This document shows positions 39,247-48,605 of a DNA stretch of 64,000 bases, piece after piece. The translations under genes and the position numbers were made by a program. Source of the DNA: Marinibacterium anthonyi (GTDB lineage Bacteria; Pseudomonadota; Alphaproteobacteria; Rhodobacterales; Rhodobacteraceae); contig CP031585.1 in assembly GCA_003217735.2 (NCBI GenBank), forward strand, positions 558,001-622,000, in the 5' to 3' direction. A model generated the notes under the pieces. That model did not search any database. It was not told the DNA's origin and worked only from the letters and a program-made list of their open reading frames with translations. How positions within the stretch are numbered: the first letter of the stretch is position 1; each line of letters begins with the position of its first letter.

Positions 39247-40248
39247 TCAGAGGGCCTTGAGCGCCTCGACCAGCCGCGCAGCGCCCTGGCGGAACGGATC
39301 CACCGTCGGCAGGCCCATGCGTTTTTCCACGTCGGCCATGTAGGACAGCGCCTCGTCCTCGGACATGTGCTGGGTGTTCACCGAAACGCCCACGACCTCG
39401 CAGGACGGGTTGGCCACGCGCGCCAGCGGCAGCGCGATATCGCGGATCTGCTCCAGCGACGGCATGCCGTAATCGGGCAGGCCGCGCATGTGGGTGCGCG
39501 TCGGTTCGTGGCTGAGGATCAGGGCATCGGGCTGGCCGCCATGGACCAGCGCCATGGTCACGCCCGAATAGGACACGTGGCACAGCGACCCCTGGCCCTC
39601 GATGATGTCCCAGTGGTCATCCTCGGCGTCGGGCGTCAGCCATTCCACCGAACCCGCCATGAAGTCGGCGATCACGGCGTCCAGCGGCACGCCGCTGCCG
39701 GTGATCAGGATGCCGGTCTGGCCGGTGGCGCGGAAGGTGCTCTTCATGCCGGCCGCGCGCATGTCGCGGTCGATCGCCAGCGCGGTGTACATCTTGCCGA
39801 CCGAACAATCGGTGCCCACGGCCAGGACCCTTTTGCCCGACCGTTTCTTGCCGTTGGCGATGGGATAGACCACGTCCGGCACCCGCACGTCGTGCAGGGT
39901 GCGACCCGTGGCCTTGGCGACGGCCACCAGGTCGGCTTCGTTGCGCAGCAGGTTGTGCAGGCCCGACGCCAGGTCGAACCCGTCTTCCAGCGCCTGGATC
40001 AGCACTTTCTTCCAGGTCTGGCTGATGACGCCGCCGCGGTTGGCCACACCGATGACCAGCGTCTTGGCGCCGGCCGCCTTGGCCTCGGCCAGGGTCATGT
40101 CGGTCAGGCCCACGTCGGCCTTGCAGCCCTCGAGCCGGAACTGGCCGACGGCGTTCTCGGGCCGCCAGTCGCGAATGCCCTGGGCCACTTTCGCGGCCAG
40201 CTGGTCGGGCGCGTCGCCGAGGAACAGAAGGTAGGGGGTCTGGATCAT
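39247..40248 (-). CDS. dgcN: DgcN family protein (DUF1611), putative D-glutamate N-acetyltransferase
   Basis: A 333-residue protein with a P-loop-like VGTDCSVGKMYTALA segment (about 158-172) and the DUF1611 pattern: GVANRGGVISQTW, EGQGSLCHVSYSGVT and ILSHEPTRTHMRG. DgcN has been reported to N-acetylate D-glutamate in marine bacteria, followed by DgcA. It is 63 bp upstream of dgcA on the same strand and divergent from mcl1. Name from family memory; the pairing strengthens it. Confidence 0.85.
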   Translation of the reverse strand: MIQTPYLLFLGDAPDQLAAKVAQGIRDWRPENAVGQFRLEGCKADVGLTDMTLAEAKAAGAKTLVIGVANRGGVISQTWKKVLIQALEDGFDLASGLHNLLRNEADLVAVAKATGRTLHDVRVPDVVYPIANGKKRSGKRVLAVGTDCSVGKMYTALAIDRDMRAAGMKSTFRATGQTGILITGSGVPLDAVIADFMAGSVEWLTPDAEDDHWDIIEGQGSLCHVSYSGVTMALVHGGQPDALILSHEPTRTHMRGLPDYGMPSLEQIRDIALPLARVANPSCEVVGVSVNTQHMSEDEALSYMADVEKRMGLPTVDPFRQGAARLVEALKAL

Positions 40249-40438
40249 GATTTCGGGCTCCGTTGAGTTGACGCCGATTATCCCGCGTCACGGGCCGGAT
40301 GTCCTGCCGAACTTCGCCGCTGTGCGGCATGAACGGTGAAGATTGTACGCAGGATACGCACATTTGTCGAAGAATCGTGCGCAGCGGAGTCGGCAGACGC
40401 GCAGACCCCGGCGCGCGGCGCAGCATGGTCGTGCTGCA

Positions 40439-40460
40439 TTCGCACAATAGCGCTTGCGAA
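40439..40460. promoter_or_regulatory. inverted repeat in the dgcN-mcl1 intergenic region
   Basis: TTCGCA-N10-TGCGAA lies in the 278-bp space between two divergent genes, 67 bp before the mcl1 start. It is a candidate operator for a dimeric regulator controlling either gene; regulator unknown. Confidence 0.4.
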
Positions 40461-40526
40461 GCGTCGCGCAATTTAATAGCAGCTTTACCGAGTATTTCAG
40501 CAATAATCTGACCGAAAGGCGTCCTC

Positions 40527-41486
40527 ATGAGCTTTCGCATCCAGCCCGCCGCCCCGGCCCGGCCCAACCGCTGCCAGCTCTTCGGCCCCGGCTCGCGTCC
40601 GGCCATCTTCGAGAAGATGGCGGCAAGTGCTGCCGACGTGATCAACCTCGACCTGGAAGACGCGGTGGCGCCCTCGGACAAGGAGGCCGCCCGCGCCAAC
40701 ATCATCAAGGCGATCTCGGACATCGACTGGGGCACCAAGACCCTGTCCGTGCGCATCAACGGGCTTGATACGCCATATTGGTACCGCGACGTGGTCGACC
40801 TGCTGGAACAGGCGGGCGAGCGGCTGGACCAGATCATGATCCCCAAGGTGGGCTGCGCCGCCGACATCTACGCCGTCGACGCGCTGGTCACGGCGATCGA
40901 AACCGCCAAGGGCCGGACGAAGAAGATCGACTTCGAGGTCATCATCGAATCGGCCGCCGGCATCGCCCATGTCGAGGAAATCGCCGCCTCGTCGCCCCGC
41001 CTCGTCGCCATGTCCCTGGGCGCCGCCGATTTCGCCGCCTCGATGGGCATGCAGACCACGGGCATCGGCGGCACGCAGGAAGATTACTACATGGTCCACG
41101 AGGGCGCCAGGTACTGGTCCGACCCCTGGCACTGGGCCCACGTCGCCATCGTCGCCGCCTGCCGCACCCACGGCGTGCTGCCCGTGGACGGCCCGTTCGG
41201 AGATTTCTCCGACGACGAAGGCTTCCGCGCCCAGGCCCGCCGCTCGGCGACGCTGGGCATGGTCGGCAAATGGGCCATCCACCCCAAGCAGGTGGCGCTG
41301 TCGAACGAGGTCTTCACGCCCTCGGAAAAAGCCGTCACCGAGGCGCGCGAGATCCTCGCCGCGATGGAAGAGGCCAAGGCCAAGGGCGAAGGCGCCACGG
41401 TCTACAAGGGCCGCCTGGTCGACATCGCCTCGATCAAGCAGGCCGAAGTCATTGTCCGCCAGTCCGAGATGATCGCCAACGCCTGA
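40527..41486 (+). CDS. mcl1: L-malyl-CoA/beta-methylmalyl-CoA lyase
   Basis: A 319-residue citrate-lyase-beta-like TIM-barrel enzyme that cleaves malyl-CoA to acetyl-CoA plus glyoxylate and interconverts beta-methylmalyl-CoA. It shows NRCQLFGPGSRPAIFEKMAA, INLDLEDAVAPSDK (metal Asp), FEVIIESAAGI (metal Glu) and GKWAIHPKQV. It supports the ethylmalonyl-CoA pathway for acetate assimilation in this group. AAAGG precedes the ATG. It is divergent from dgcN. Confidence 0.93.
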   Translation: MSFRIQPAAPARPNRCQLFGPGSRPAIFEKMAASAADVINLDLEDAVAPSDKEAARANIIKAISDIDWGTKTLSVRINGLDTPYWYRDVVDLLEQAGERLDQIMIPKVGCAADIYAVDALVTAIETAKGRTKKIDFEVIIESAAGIAHVEEIAASSPRLVAMSLGAADFAASMGMQTTGIGGTQEDYYMVHEGARYWSDPWHWAHVAIVAACRTHGVLPVDGPFGDFSDDEGFRAQARRSATLGMVGKWAIHPKQVALSNEVFTPSEKAVTEAREILAAMEEAKAKGEGATVYKGRLVDIASIKQAEVIVRQSEMIANA

Positions 41487-41539
41487 CCCGACCCCGGCCG
41501 CCCGCAAGACCGGCGGCCGGACCTCTCGCCCGGCCTGAT

Positions 41540-41697
41540 CTTCATCTTTGCCCAAATACTCCAATCCGACCGTTCCGCTGGCGGTCGTGTCGGTCCGGGG
41601 TATTTGGAAAGAGAAAGAAGCTGCAGCGTGGCGCCGGGCGACACGATCCGTGCCGGGTATTTATTGCCAGAAAGAAACAGCAGGGCGCCCCTCCTGT
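41540..41697. repeat. cluster of degenerate tail units of the dispersed repeat
   Basis: Three tail-like segments lie side by side: a minus-strand GGAGTATTTGGGCAAAG (41549-41565 region), a plus-strand GGGGTATTTGGAAAGAGAAAG (41594-41615 region) and GGGTATTTATTGCCAGAAAG (41654-41673 region). With the full copy at 41698 they fill most of the 583-bp gap after mcl1, which otherwise holds no gene I can support. Confidence 0.6.
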
Positions 41698-41760
41698 CTT
41701 CTTCTTGGCCCAAATACCTGCGGGGGAGTCCTCCAGGGGAGGACGGGGGCAGCGCCCCCA
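41698..41760 (-). repeat. dispersed hairpin-plus-tail repeat, copy 2
   Basis: Reading minus: GGGGGCGCTGCCCCC, GTCCTCCCCTGGAGGAC, TCCCCCGCAGGTATTTGGG and CCAAGAAGAAG. It is nearly identical to the copies at 26270 and 61681. Compensating changes keep both stems, which indicates that the hairpins matter. Confidence 0.85.
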
Positions 41761-42069
41761 ATGCCGGTAACCATCCTGCTCCGCCGGTCGGTAGCCAGCG
41801 GCCGGCAATGATGTGATTGCTCCGCCGCACGCAGTCCCCGTGCACCGGCACGAAGCAGGACATCGGGCGCCGCAGCGGGTTTTCCAGCCGGCGCAGGTCC
41901 ACGCCCGAATCGATCCAGGCCAGGGCTTCAGACGGCTGATCCTGTTCCGGGATGCCGTGCCAGGTTCATGCGCGACAGATGCGGGCCGAGGCGAAAATTC
42001 ACCGCCCGGAATTCTGTACAAAACAGATATTTCCCTCGCGAGAACTTGTACAAAACGGGCAAAACCCGG

Positions 42070-42522
42070 TCAGCCGCGCAGGTCCTTGGGTGATCCCATC
42101 ACCACGTAGGAGGTCAGCGCGCGAACATGGGGCAGGGTGCCCAGAACGTCGGTGTGAAAGCTTTTGTAGTCCTTCAGGTCGGCGGCCTCGACCCGCAGCA
42201 GGTATTCGATCGTGCCGGTGATGTTGTGGCATTCCACCACTTCCGGCGACCGCGCCACCGCCCGTTCGAAGCCTTCCTGCGCTTCCTTGGTATGGCTCGA
42301 CAGTCCGACCCCGACATAGGCCACGAACCCGACCCCCAGCGCGCCGGGGTCCAGCACCGCCCTGTAGCCCGTGATCACGCCGGATTGCTCAAGATCCTGC
42401 ACGCGGCGCAGGCAGGCAGAGGGCGACAGCCCCACCTTCTCGGCCAGTTCCAGGTTGCTGATCCGCCCATCGTCGGACAGGATCTGCAATATCCGGCGGT
42501 TTATGTCGTCCATCTTCGCCAT
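42070..42522 (-). CDS. Lrp/AsnC family transcriptional regulator
   Basis: A 150-residue regulator. Its N-terminal helix-turn-helix is DDINRRILQILSDDGRISNL, LAEKVGLSPSACLRRVQ. The RAM ligand-binding domain follows from about 65 (GFVAYVGVGL, CHNITGTIEYLLRVEA). ATGs at 42522 or 42513 are both possible starts. It is divergent from the amino-acid exporter at 42584 across a 61-bp gap containing the palindrome ATTGCAAT and TTGCAAAGTTTGC, likely operator elements. Probably activates the exporter in response to an amino acid. Confidence 0.9.
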   Translation of the reverse strand: MAKMDDINRRILQILSDDGRISNLELAEKVGLSPSACLRRVQDLEQSGVITGYRAVLDPGALGVGFVAYVGVGLSSHTKEAQEGFERAVARSPEVVECHNITGTIEYLLRVEAADLKDYKSFHTDVLGTLPHVRALTSYVVMGSPKDLRG

Positions 42523-42583
42523 TCGTTGCAAAGTTTGCCGCATCCCGCTGTCGATTGCAATTTCATGGTGTGGAGAATCGTCC

Positions 42584-43189
42584 ATGATTGCGGCCATGAC
42601 CCAGGATCTGCTGCTTGCCCTCATCCTCTTCGCCTTCGTCTCGTCGATCACGCCGGGGCCGAACAACCTGATGCTCATGGCATCGGGCGCCAATTTCGGG
42701 TTCCGCCGGACGGTGCCGCACATGCTGGGCGTGGGGCTGGGGTTTACCCTGATGGTGCTGCTGGTGGGCGTGGGGCTGGCCCAGGTCTTCGCGGCGTTTC
42801 CGGTTCTGCACCAGGTGCTCAAGGGGGTCTCCATCGCTTACCTTCTGTACCTCGCCTGGAAGATCGCCCATGCGGCGCCCGTCGCGCCCGGCGCGGCGTC
42901 GGGCCGTCCGATGACGTTCCTGCAGGCCGCCGCCTTCCAGTGGGTCAATCCCAAGGCCTGGACCATGGCCGTCACCGCCACCACCGCCTATGCGCCAGGC
43001 CACACCGTCGCGGCCATGTGCATCGTGGCGCTGATCTTCGGCCTGGTGAACCTGCCCACCGTCAGCACCTGGACCTTCGCCGGCCAGCAGCTGTCCCGCT
43101 TTCTCACCAGCCCCAGGCGGCTGGGCATGTTCAACTGGACCATGGCCGGGCTGCTGGTAGCGTCGCTGATCCCCGTGATCACGCACTGA
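42584..43189 (+). CDS. LysE/RhtB family amino-acid exporter
   Basis: A 201-residue inner-membrane exporter with six hydrophobic segments. The hallmark SSITPGPNNLMLMASGANFG is at about 20-39, and FQWVNPKAWTMAV around 125. The start has GGAG 8 bp upstream; an ATG 12 bp later is an alternative. Divergent Lrp-type regulator next to it is the classic LysE/LrhA-like pairing. Exported amino acid not known. Confidence 0.9.
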   Translation: MIAAMTQDLLLALILFAFVSSITPGPNNLMLMASGANFGFRRTVPHMLGVGLGFTLMVLLVGVGLAQVFAAFPVLHQVLKGVSIAYLLYLAWKIAHAAPVAPGAASGRPMTFLQAAAFQWVNPKAWTMAVTATTAYAPGHTVAAMCIVALIFGLVNLPTVSTWTFAGQQLSRFLTSPRRLGMFNWTMAGLLVASLIPVITH

Positions 43190-43286
43190 GGGGCCCGTGC
43201 ATTGAGCGGACTGTGCGCCCTGCTTTGTTGCATCCCCGCCCGGCCTTCGCCATATACGGCCCTGATACCGCTGAACGGGGCGCCTG

Positions 43287-44249
43287 ATGACGCAATACCT
43301 GGATTTCGAGAAACCGCTTGCCGAGATCGAAGGCAAGGCCGAAGAACTGCGCGCCCTGGCCCGCACCAACGAGGGCATGGATGTCGCGTCCGAAGCCTCG
43401 GCGCTGGACACCAAGGCGGCGGCGATGCTGGTGGACCTGTACAAGGATCTGTCGCCCTGGCGGAAATGCCAGGTCGCGCGCCATCCCGACCGGCCGCATT
43501 GCCGCGACTACATCGACGCCTTGTTCAATGAATACACGCCCCTGGCCGGGGACCGGAACTTTGCCGACGACCATGCCGTGATGGGCGGGTTGGCGCGCCT
43601 GGACGACCGGCCGGTGATGGTGATCGGGCACGAAAAGGGATCCGACACCAAGGCGCGGATCGAACACAACTTCGGCATGGCCCGCCCCGAAGGATACCGC
43701 AAGGCGATCCGGCTCATGCAGATGGCCGACAAGTTCGGCATTCCGGTGGTGACGCTCGTGGACACGCCCGGCGCCTACCCGGGCAAGGGCGCCGAGGAAC
43801 GCGGCCAGTCCGAAGCCATCGCGCGGTCGACCGAAACCTGCCTGCGCATCGGTGTGCCGCTGGTCAGCGTGATCATCGGCGAAGGCGGGTCGGGCGGGGC
43901 GGTGGCCTTTGCCACGGCGAACCGCGTGGCCATGCTGCAGCATTCGGTCTACTCGGTGATCTCGCCCGAGGGCTGTGCGTCGATCCTGTGGAAGGACGCC
44001 GAGAAGATGAAGGAAGCGGCCGAGGCGCTGCGCCTGACCGCGCAGGACCTGATGAAGCTGGGCGTGATCGACCGGATCATCGACGAACCCGGTGGCGGCG
44101 CGCATCGTCACCCGGAAACGGCCATCGCGTCGGTCGGCAAGGCGATCACCGCGATGCTGGGCGAATTCCAAGGCCAGGACCGCGCCGAGATCGTCAGGGA
44201 CCGTCGCACCAAGTTCCTGAAGATGGGTGACCGCGGCCTGGCGGCCTGA
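43287..44249 (+). CDS. accA: acetyl-CoA carboxylase carboxyltransferase subunit alpha
   Basis: A 320-residue subunit of the carboxyltransferase that makes malonyl-CoA for fatty-acid synthesis. It starts [20 protein letters not shown]. Core motifs are [38 protein letters not shown] and [19 protein letters not shown]. Full length; solitary, as usual when accD is elsewhere. Confidence 0.96.
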   Translation: MTQYLDFEKPLAEIEGKAEELRALARTNEGMDVASEASALDTKAAAMLVDLYKDLSPWRKCQVARHPDRPHCRDYIDALFNEYTPLAGDRNFADDHAVMGGLARLDDRPVMVIGHEKGSDTKARIEHNFGMARPEGYRKAIRLMQMADKFGIPVVTLVDTPGAYPGKGAEERGQSEAIARSTETCLRIGVPLVSVIIGEGGSGGAVAFATANRVAMLQHSVYSVISPEGCASILWKDAEKMKEAAEALRLTAQDLMKLGVIDRIIDEPGGGAHRHPETAIASVGKAITAMLGEFQGQDRAEIVRDRRTKFLKMGDRGLAA

Positions 44250-44300
44250 CCACCGGGCCGGGCCCGGAAAATCCGGACGTTCCGGCACCTGATCAGCAAG

Positions 44301-44951
44301 TCAGCTGGCCAGAAGCCGCAGCCCCTGGGTGACGTCGGATCGCACCGCCAGGCGCAGGCCGGGTTCGTCCCCGGCCTTCAGCGCGGCCACGATCAGCTTG
44401 TGATACCGCGGCGGTTCCGTCCGGCGCAGCTTGCCGTAAAGCGCGTGCATCGTCGGCCCCAGCTGCAGCCAGACCGTTTCCGCCATGGCCAGCATCGCCG
44501 GCGCCTGGGCGCGCAGGTACAGCGTGCGGTGGAATTCCAGGTTGGTGCGGATATAGCCGGTGGCGTCCCGCTGGGCGATGCGTTCGGCGATGGCCGCGTC
44601 GATGGTCTGCAGCCGTTCGATCAGCGCGATATGGGCGCGGGGCAGGGCGCGCGACGCCAGTTCAACCTCGATCAGCGCGCGCAGGGCGGCCAGTTCCTCG
44701 ATTCGTTCGTTCGACAGTTCCGGCGTCGATACCCGGCCCGAGGACGACAGGAACAGCGCGCCCTCGGCCACCAGCCGGCGCACCGCTTCGCGCGCGGGCG
44801 TCATGGACACCCCGAATTCCTTGCCGATTCCGCGCAGGGTCAGCGCCTGGCCGGGAGAGATATCGCCATGCATGATACGGGTGCGCAGGCCGCGGTACAC
44901 GCGGTCATGAGCGGCGGGAAGGACATCGGTGCTGCGGGTCGTCGGTTTCAT
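44301..44951 (-). CDS. GntR family transcriptional regulator (FCD domain)
   Basis: 216 residues: a GntR winged helix at about 15-75 (RVYRGLRTRIMHGDISPGQ, LRGIGKEFGVSMTPAREAV) and an all-helical FCD ligand-binding domain from about 85, with metal or ligand residues in NLEFHRTLY and LIVAALKAGD. FadR-subfamily regulators usually repress catabolic genes for small acids. The target is not evident; neighbours are unrelated. Confidence 0.9.
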   Translation of the reverse strand: MKPTTRSTDVLPAAHDRVYRGLRTRIMHGDISPGQALTLRGIGKEFGVSMTPAREAVRRLVAEGALFLSSSGRVSTPELSNERIEELAALRALIEVELASRALPRAHIALIERLQTIDAAIAERIAQRDATGYIRTNLEFHRTLYLRAQAPAMLAMAETVWLQLGPTMHALYGKLRRTEPPRYHKLIVAALKAGDEPGLRLAVRSDVTQGLRLLAS

Positions 44952-44982
44952 GGCGCATTTGTGATCACACTTTGCCCGCCGG

Positions 44983-45675
44983 TCAATCCTCCTCGCGGAA
45001 GCGATAGCGGTGAAGGGCCGATCCTTCGGTGCGCAGCCAGCCGCGGGCGGCGTCGTGGGGGCCGTAAAGCCGGTCGACCAGGGCCCAGAAGGCGGGCGAA
45101 TGGTTCATCTCGGACAGGTGCGCGACCTCGTGCGCCGCAACGTAATCCAGGATCTCGGGCGGGGCCAGGATCAGCCGCCAGGAATACATCAGCGCGCCGG
45201 CCGACGAACACGATCCCCAGCGCGACCGGGTGTCGCGCAGGGTGATGCGGGCATAGCGCCGGCCCAGCCGCGCGGCATGGCGGTCCGAAGCCGCGGCAAG
45301 GCGGTCGCGGGCCAGCGATTTCAGGTAGGCCTCGGCGCGGGTGCCGGGGCGGTCGGCGGGCAGCATCAGCCGGTCGGCGTCCAGCCGGACCCGCCGCGTG
45401 CCGCCGGTTTCGACCAGGCGCAGGCGGCCTTCGACGGGCAGCAGGGCGCCCGCGATCACCGGCACGTCGTCGGCCCGGCCCGCCAGGTGCCCGCGCACCC
45501 AGTCGGCCTTGGTGGCGGCAAAGCTCATCGCCTCGGCCGTGCTGACGCCGCGCGGGACGGTCAGTGTGACCCGTCCGTCCAGTTGCGACACGCGCAGGCT
45601 GATCCGCCGCGCACGGGCCGATCGGCGCAGCACGACCGGAACCAGGGGGGTTCCGGGCAGGTGGTATTCACCCAT
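44983..45675 (-). CDS. M48-like metallopeptidase (YgjP/DUF45, SprT-like)
   Basis: A 230-residue protein. The C-terminal zinc motif HEVAHLSEMNHSPAFW (HExxH with third ligand His) and the preceding TRSRWGSCSSAGALMYSWRL define the YgjP-like metallopeptidase family. The first half (RRSARARRISLRVSQLDGRVTL) is the usual beta-rich domain. ATG at 45675 is chosen (GGGAG upstream); 45696 is possible. Substrate unknown. Confidence 0.88.
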   Translation of the reverse strand: MGEYHLPGTPLVPVVLRRSARARRISLRVSQLDGRVTLTVPRGVSTAEAMSFAATKADWVRGHLAGRADDVPVIAGALLPVEGRLRLVETGGTRRVRLDADRLMLPADRPGTRAEAYLKSLARDRLAAASDRHAARLGRRYARITLRDTRSRWGSCSSAGALMYSWRLILAPPEILDYVAAHEVAHLSEMNHSPAFWALVDRLYGPHDAARGWLRTEGSALHRYRFREED

Positions 45676-45814
45676 GTGGTCGGGGCTCCCTGTCATAGGC
45701 CCAATCCGTTCGTCTGGCCTCGTGACGCGCCAAAGGCTTTGACAGCCGGGGTCCGCTGTGGCAGTTGGCCAGAATCTCCAAAGCGACTCATACCTCTTTG
45801 ACAAGGATAGTGAC

Positions 45815-46141
45815 ATGCCCAAGGAAGAATGGGGCGTCAAACGCGTCTGTCCGACCACAGGTAAGCGGTTTTACGACCTCAACCGGAACCCGATCGTCAG
45901 CCCCTACACGGGCGAGGTCGTGGAGCTCGACATCGGCAAGAGCCGAATGATCGCGGCAGACGCAGAAGACGCCGCTACGCTCAAGGCCAAACAGAAGACC
46001 GGGGACGACGATGTCGTGCTCGATGATGATGACGATACGGTCGATGTCGATCTCGGCGATGACGTGCTCGACGACGATGACGACAGCGACAACGTCTCTC
46101 TGGACGAACTGGCAGACATGCCCGGAGATGACGACGAGTAA
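45815..46141 (+). CDS. TIGR02300 family protein (FYDLN acid protein)
   Basis: A 108-residue alphaproteobacterial family. A short conserved head (MPKEEWGVKRVCPTTGKRFY then DLNRNPIVSPYTGE) is followed by a highly acidic Asp-rich tail (about 65-108). The tail is encoded by GATGATGAC-like runs. Function unknown. The start has AAGGATAGTGAC upstream. It lies directly before tRNA-Ala and is the last clear core gene before the island. Confidence 0.9.
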   Translation: MPKEEWGVKRVCPTTGKRFYDLNRNPIVSPYTGEVVELDIGKSRMIAADAEDAATLKAKQKTGDDDVVLDDDDDTVDVDLGDDVLDDDDDSDNVSLDELADMPGDDDE

Positions 46142-46220
46142 GCTTGAATATTTCCTCTCATCGGGCCGGATTTTTCGCTTGATCCCGCCCGGTGGAGGGC
46201 ATATCAGCACTCCACCTTAT

Positions 46221-46296
<76 letters not shown>

Positions 46297-46465
46297 AATC
46301 CTCGATGAAAAGCACCAGATAGTTCTGCCTTTTTAGTCAAAGAATTTGCCTCTGCCGCGCAGACGGTTGCTGATTTTCCTACGAAAATTCTTGCTGCTTT
46401 GAACCGCGCCCGTGGCGTGTTGATCACTTCGCAGCGCTTCCCCCTGTCAAAGCCGAGGATGGCCC

Positions 46466-47005
46466 ATGAGCGACCATTTCTTCGTCGTGACGGGCGGCCC
46501 CGGTGCGGGCAAGACCAGCCTGATCACCGAGCTCGCCCGCCGCGGCCTCCACACAATCCCCGAATCCGGCCGCGCGGTCATTCGCGAGGAGATGGCCAGC
46601 GGCGGAGACGCTCTCCCCTGGGGGAATCGTATGGCCTATGCCGAACGGATGCTTGAGCGCGACCTCCGCGCCTACGAGGACGCACAGGCCCTCTTAGGCC
46701 CCGTGATCTTCGACCGGGGCATTCCCGACATAATGGGCTACCTGACCCTCTGCGGCCTCCCCGTGCCGCCCCACGTCACCGCTACGGCCAAGGCAGCCCG
46801 TTACAACGCCCGCGTCTTCCTGACACCCTACTGGGACGAGATCTTCACTCAGGACACCGAACGCACGCAGACCCGCACCGAGGCCGAAGCGACCTGCGCC
46901 GTCATGCGGGAGACCTACACCGCGCTCGGATACGAGATCACGGAACTGCCGTGCACCGACATCGCATCACGCGCTGATTTTGTCTCTGCGCAACTAGCGC
47001 TCTGA
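46466..47005 (+). CDS. small AAA ATPase / nucleotide-kinase-like protein
   Basis: A 179-residue P-loop protein: Walker A GGPGAGKTS (about 10-18), followed by the FDRGIPDIMGYL segment (DR-x lid/catalytic region) and a C-terminal ETYTALGYEITELP. This is the AAA_28 type, resembling nucleoside or dephospho-CoA kinases. GC is high like the host, so it may be resident or an old arrival. Role unknown; no phosphotransferase partner is nearby. Confidence 0.8.
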   Translation: MSDHFFVVTGGPGAGKTSLITELARRGLHTIPESGRAVIREEMASGGDALPWGNRMAYAERMLERDLRAYEDAQALLGPVIFDRGIPDIMGYLTLCGLPVPPHVTATAKAARYNARVFLTPYWDEIFTQDTERTQTRTEAEATCAVMRETYTALGYEITELPCTDIASRADFVSAQLAL

Positions 47006-47281
47006 CCGAATTCTCCAGATGGACGGAGCACCTACTGAAGCGGACAAACCGCGCAACTCCCTCCTGCCTCCTACTACCTGAAGCTGACGGCCCATTCCGG
47101 ATATTGGCAGACTGGAAGCAGTACATTGCTGCATACTTCGAAGCAGCCGTTGGCACCCCACCTGCGAGATGCGAAATTTGAGCAACGCTATGACGGCTCG
47201 AACAAACATTTGCAGCCGTTGCAGCTTATCAAACACACAACTACAGTTCGAACAAACAAGCAACATTTTTAAGGTGAGCTA

Positions 47282-48151
47282 ATGCGGGCATTCATTTCCT
47301 ACTCCCACCATGACAAAGCCGCGCTTGACCGGTTGCACGTACATCTCAAGAATCTCACAAGGGATGGAAAAATTGAAACGTGGTACGACCGCGACATCTT
47401 GGCTGGCACGGAACTCGACGCCGAGATCGAACGGGAAATGGAAGCAGCCAACCTATTCCTGCTCATGATCAGCCCAGACTTCATAGCGTCTGATTACTGT
47501 GTCGAGCGCGAAATGAAACGAGCGCTTGAACGCCATGCAGCCGGGAATGCCCGCGTGGTGCCTATCATCGTGGAGGAGTGCGACTGGAAGGCAATGGGTG
47601 AATTGCGCTTGCTCAAGGCGGTTCCCACTGACGGCAAAGCGATCAGCGGATGGGCCAATCCGAACACGGCCTACCTTAATGTGGTGCAAGAATTGCGCCG
47701 GATCATCGACGCGGAAAACGCACCTGTGCCCATAGGTAAGGCCGCGCCTGAACCAGTAGCTCCACGACCAGCGACAGCCCGCTATCGTGCGAAACGGGAG
47801 TTTGACGAGATCGACCGAAGCGACTTCCGCGATGCTGCGTTCGCCATCATCAAGGATTACTTCCAACGCGCCACCGAGGAGATTGACTCAATTGACGGAG
47901 TGCGTGGCCGCTTCGCAGATAGAGGAGCAAGCTCCTTCGGAGCGACGGTCGTGAACACCGGGAAGCGGAACGGGACGGCCCACATTACAGTACATTGCCG
48001 CAACTCGCACGTTGCCTTGGCTGATGTCTACTATTCGTTCAACGAAAACGCTGGTGACAATACCGCGAATGGCGGCTTCAATATCTCGTCGGACGACTAC
48101 GAGCAGTTCCTGATCCAGACAATGAACATCTTCGGAAACCGCCCGATTTGA
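47282..48151 (+). pseudogene. TIR-domain effector gene, 3' end cut by IS66
   Basis: 289 residues as it stands. The TIR domain at 1-140 starts RAFISYSHHDKAALDRLHVH, with the BB-loop region WYDRDILAGTELD (34-46) and SPDFIASDYCVEREM, where Glu77 aligns with the catalytic NADase Glu of bacterial TIRs. Residues about 175-286 form a second domain I do not recognise. IS66 inserted in codon 285; the last residues (NRPI) come largely from IS DNA. Rejoining the flanks after removing one duplication gives 27 further residues (ADKRLAPEQAAEALWNEF...) to a stop at 51042, so the native protein was about 313 aa. The truncated form may still be active. Confidence 0.82.
48127..48134. repeat. IS66 target-site duplication, left copy
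   Basis: CATCTTCG here and at 50946-50953 flank the IS66 element exactly. Eight bp is the size expected for the IS66 family. Confidence 0.88.
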
Positions 48152-48183
48152 ACCGCCTGCTCGCCGGTCCCGGTGATTGTTAA

Positions 48184-48217
48184 GAGACGTCCATAATGAC
48201 GTCATTAAAGACGTCTC
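48184..48217. promoter_or_regulatory. nested palindromes upstream of IS66 tnpA
   Basis: GAGACGTC (48184-48191) and GACGTCTC (48210-48217) flank the palindrome ATGACGTCAT (48196-48205). The centre lies about 33 bp before the tnpA ATG. Possibly a binding site for transposase or a host regulator. Confidence 0.55.
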
Positions 48218-48233
48218 CTACAGGGAGGCAGGG

Positions 48234-48605
48234 ATGCGGGGCGAAATTCTGGGCGTGGAACGTCGGCGCCGGTGGAGTGACGACGAAAAGTTGGCGATTG
48301 TGCTTTCGGTCGGGGTGAATGGCGCGACGGTATCGCAAGTCGCGCAGCGCCACGAGATCAGGAGGCAGCAGATTTATGCCTGGCGATACGAACTGAGGAA
48401 GAAGGGGCTTCTTACGCCTGACGACGCGACGCAATTCCTGCCGGTTGATATTACACCGCCGCCCGGACCGCCGGAAGCGAGCGCCGCTGACGCGAACTCG
48501 GCGCTGGTCGAGGTGGTTTTGCGCAACGGCCGCAGCTTGCGGGTCGATGCCCGCGTGGACCCGGCGGTGCTGACCCGTTTGCTCCAAACGGTGGAGGCAG
48601 CATGA
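48234..48605 (+). CDS. tnpA: IS66 accessory protein TnpA
   Basis: A 123-residue helix-turn-helix protein of the IS66 orf1 type: RRRRWSDDEKLAIVLSVGVN, VSQVAQRHEIRRQQIYAWR. Start at the ATG with AGGGAGGCAGGG upstream. It overlaps tnpB by ATGA. Needed for IS66 transposition, probably by DNA binding. Confidence 0.93.
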   Translation: MRGEILGVERRRRWSDDEKLAIVLSVGVNGATVSQVAQRHEIRRQQIYAWRYELRKKGLLTPDDATQFLPVDITPPPGPPEASAADANSALVEVVLRNGRSLRVDARVDPAVLTRLLQTVEAA

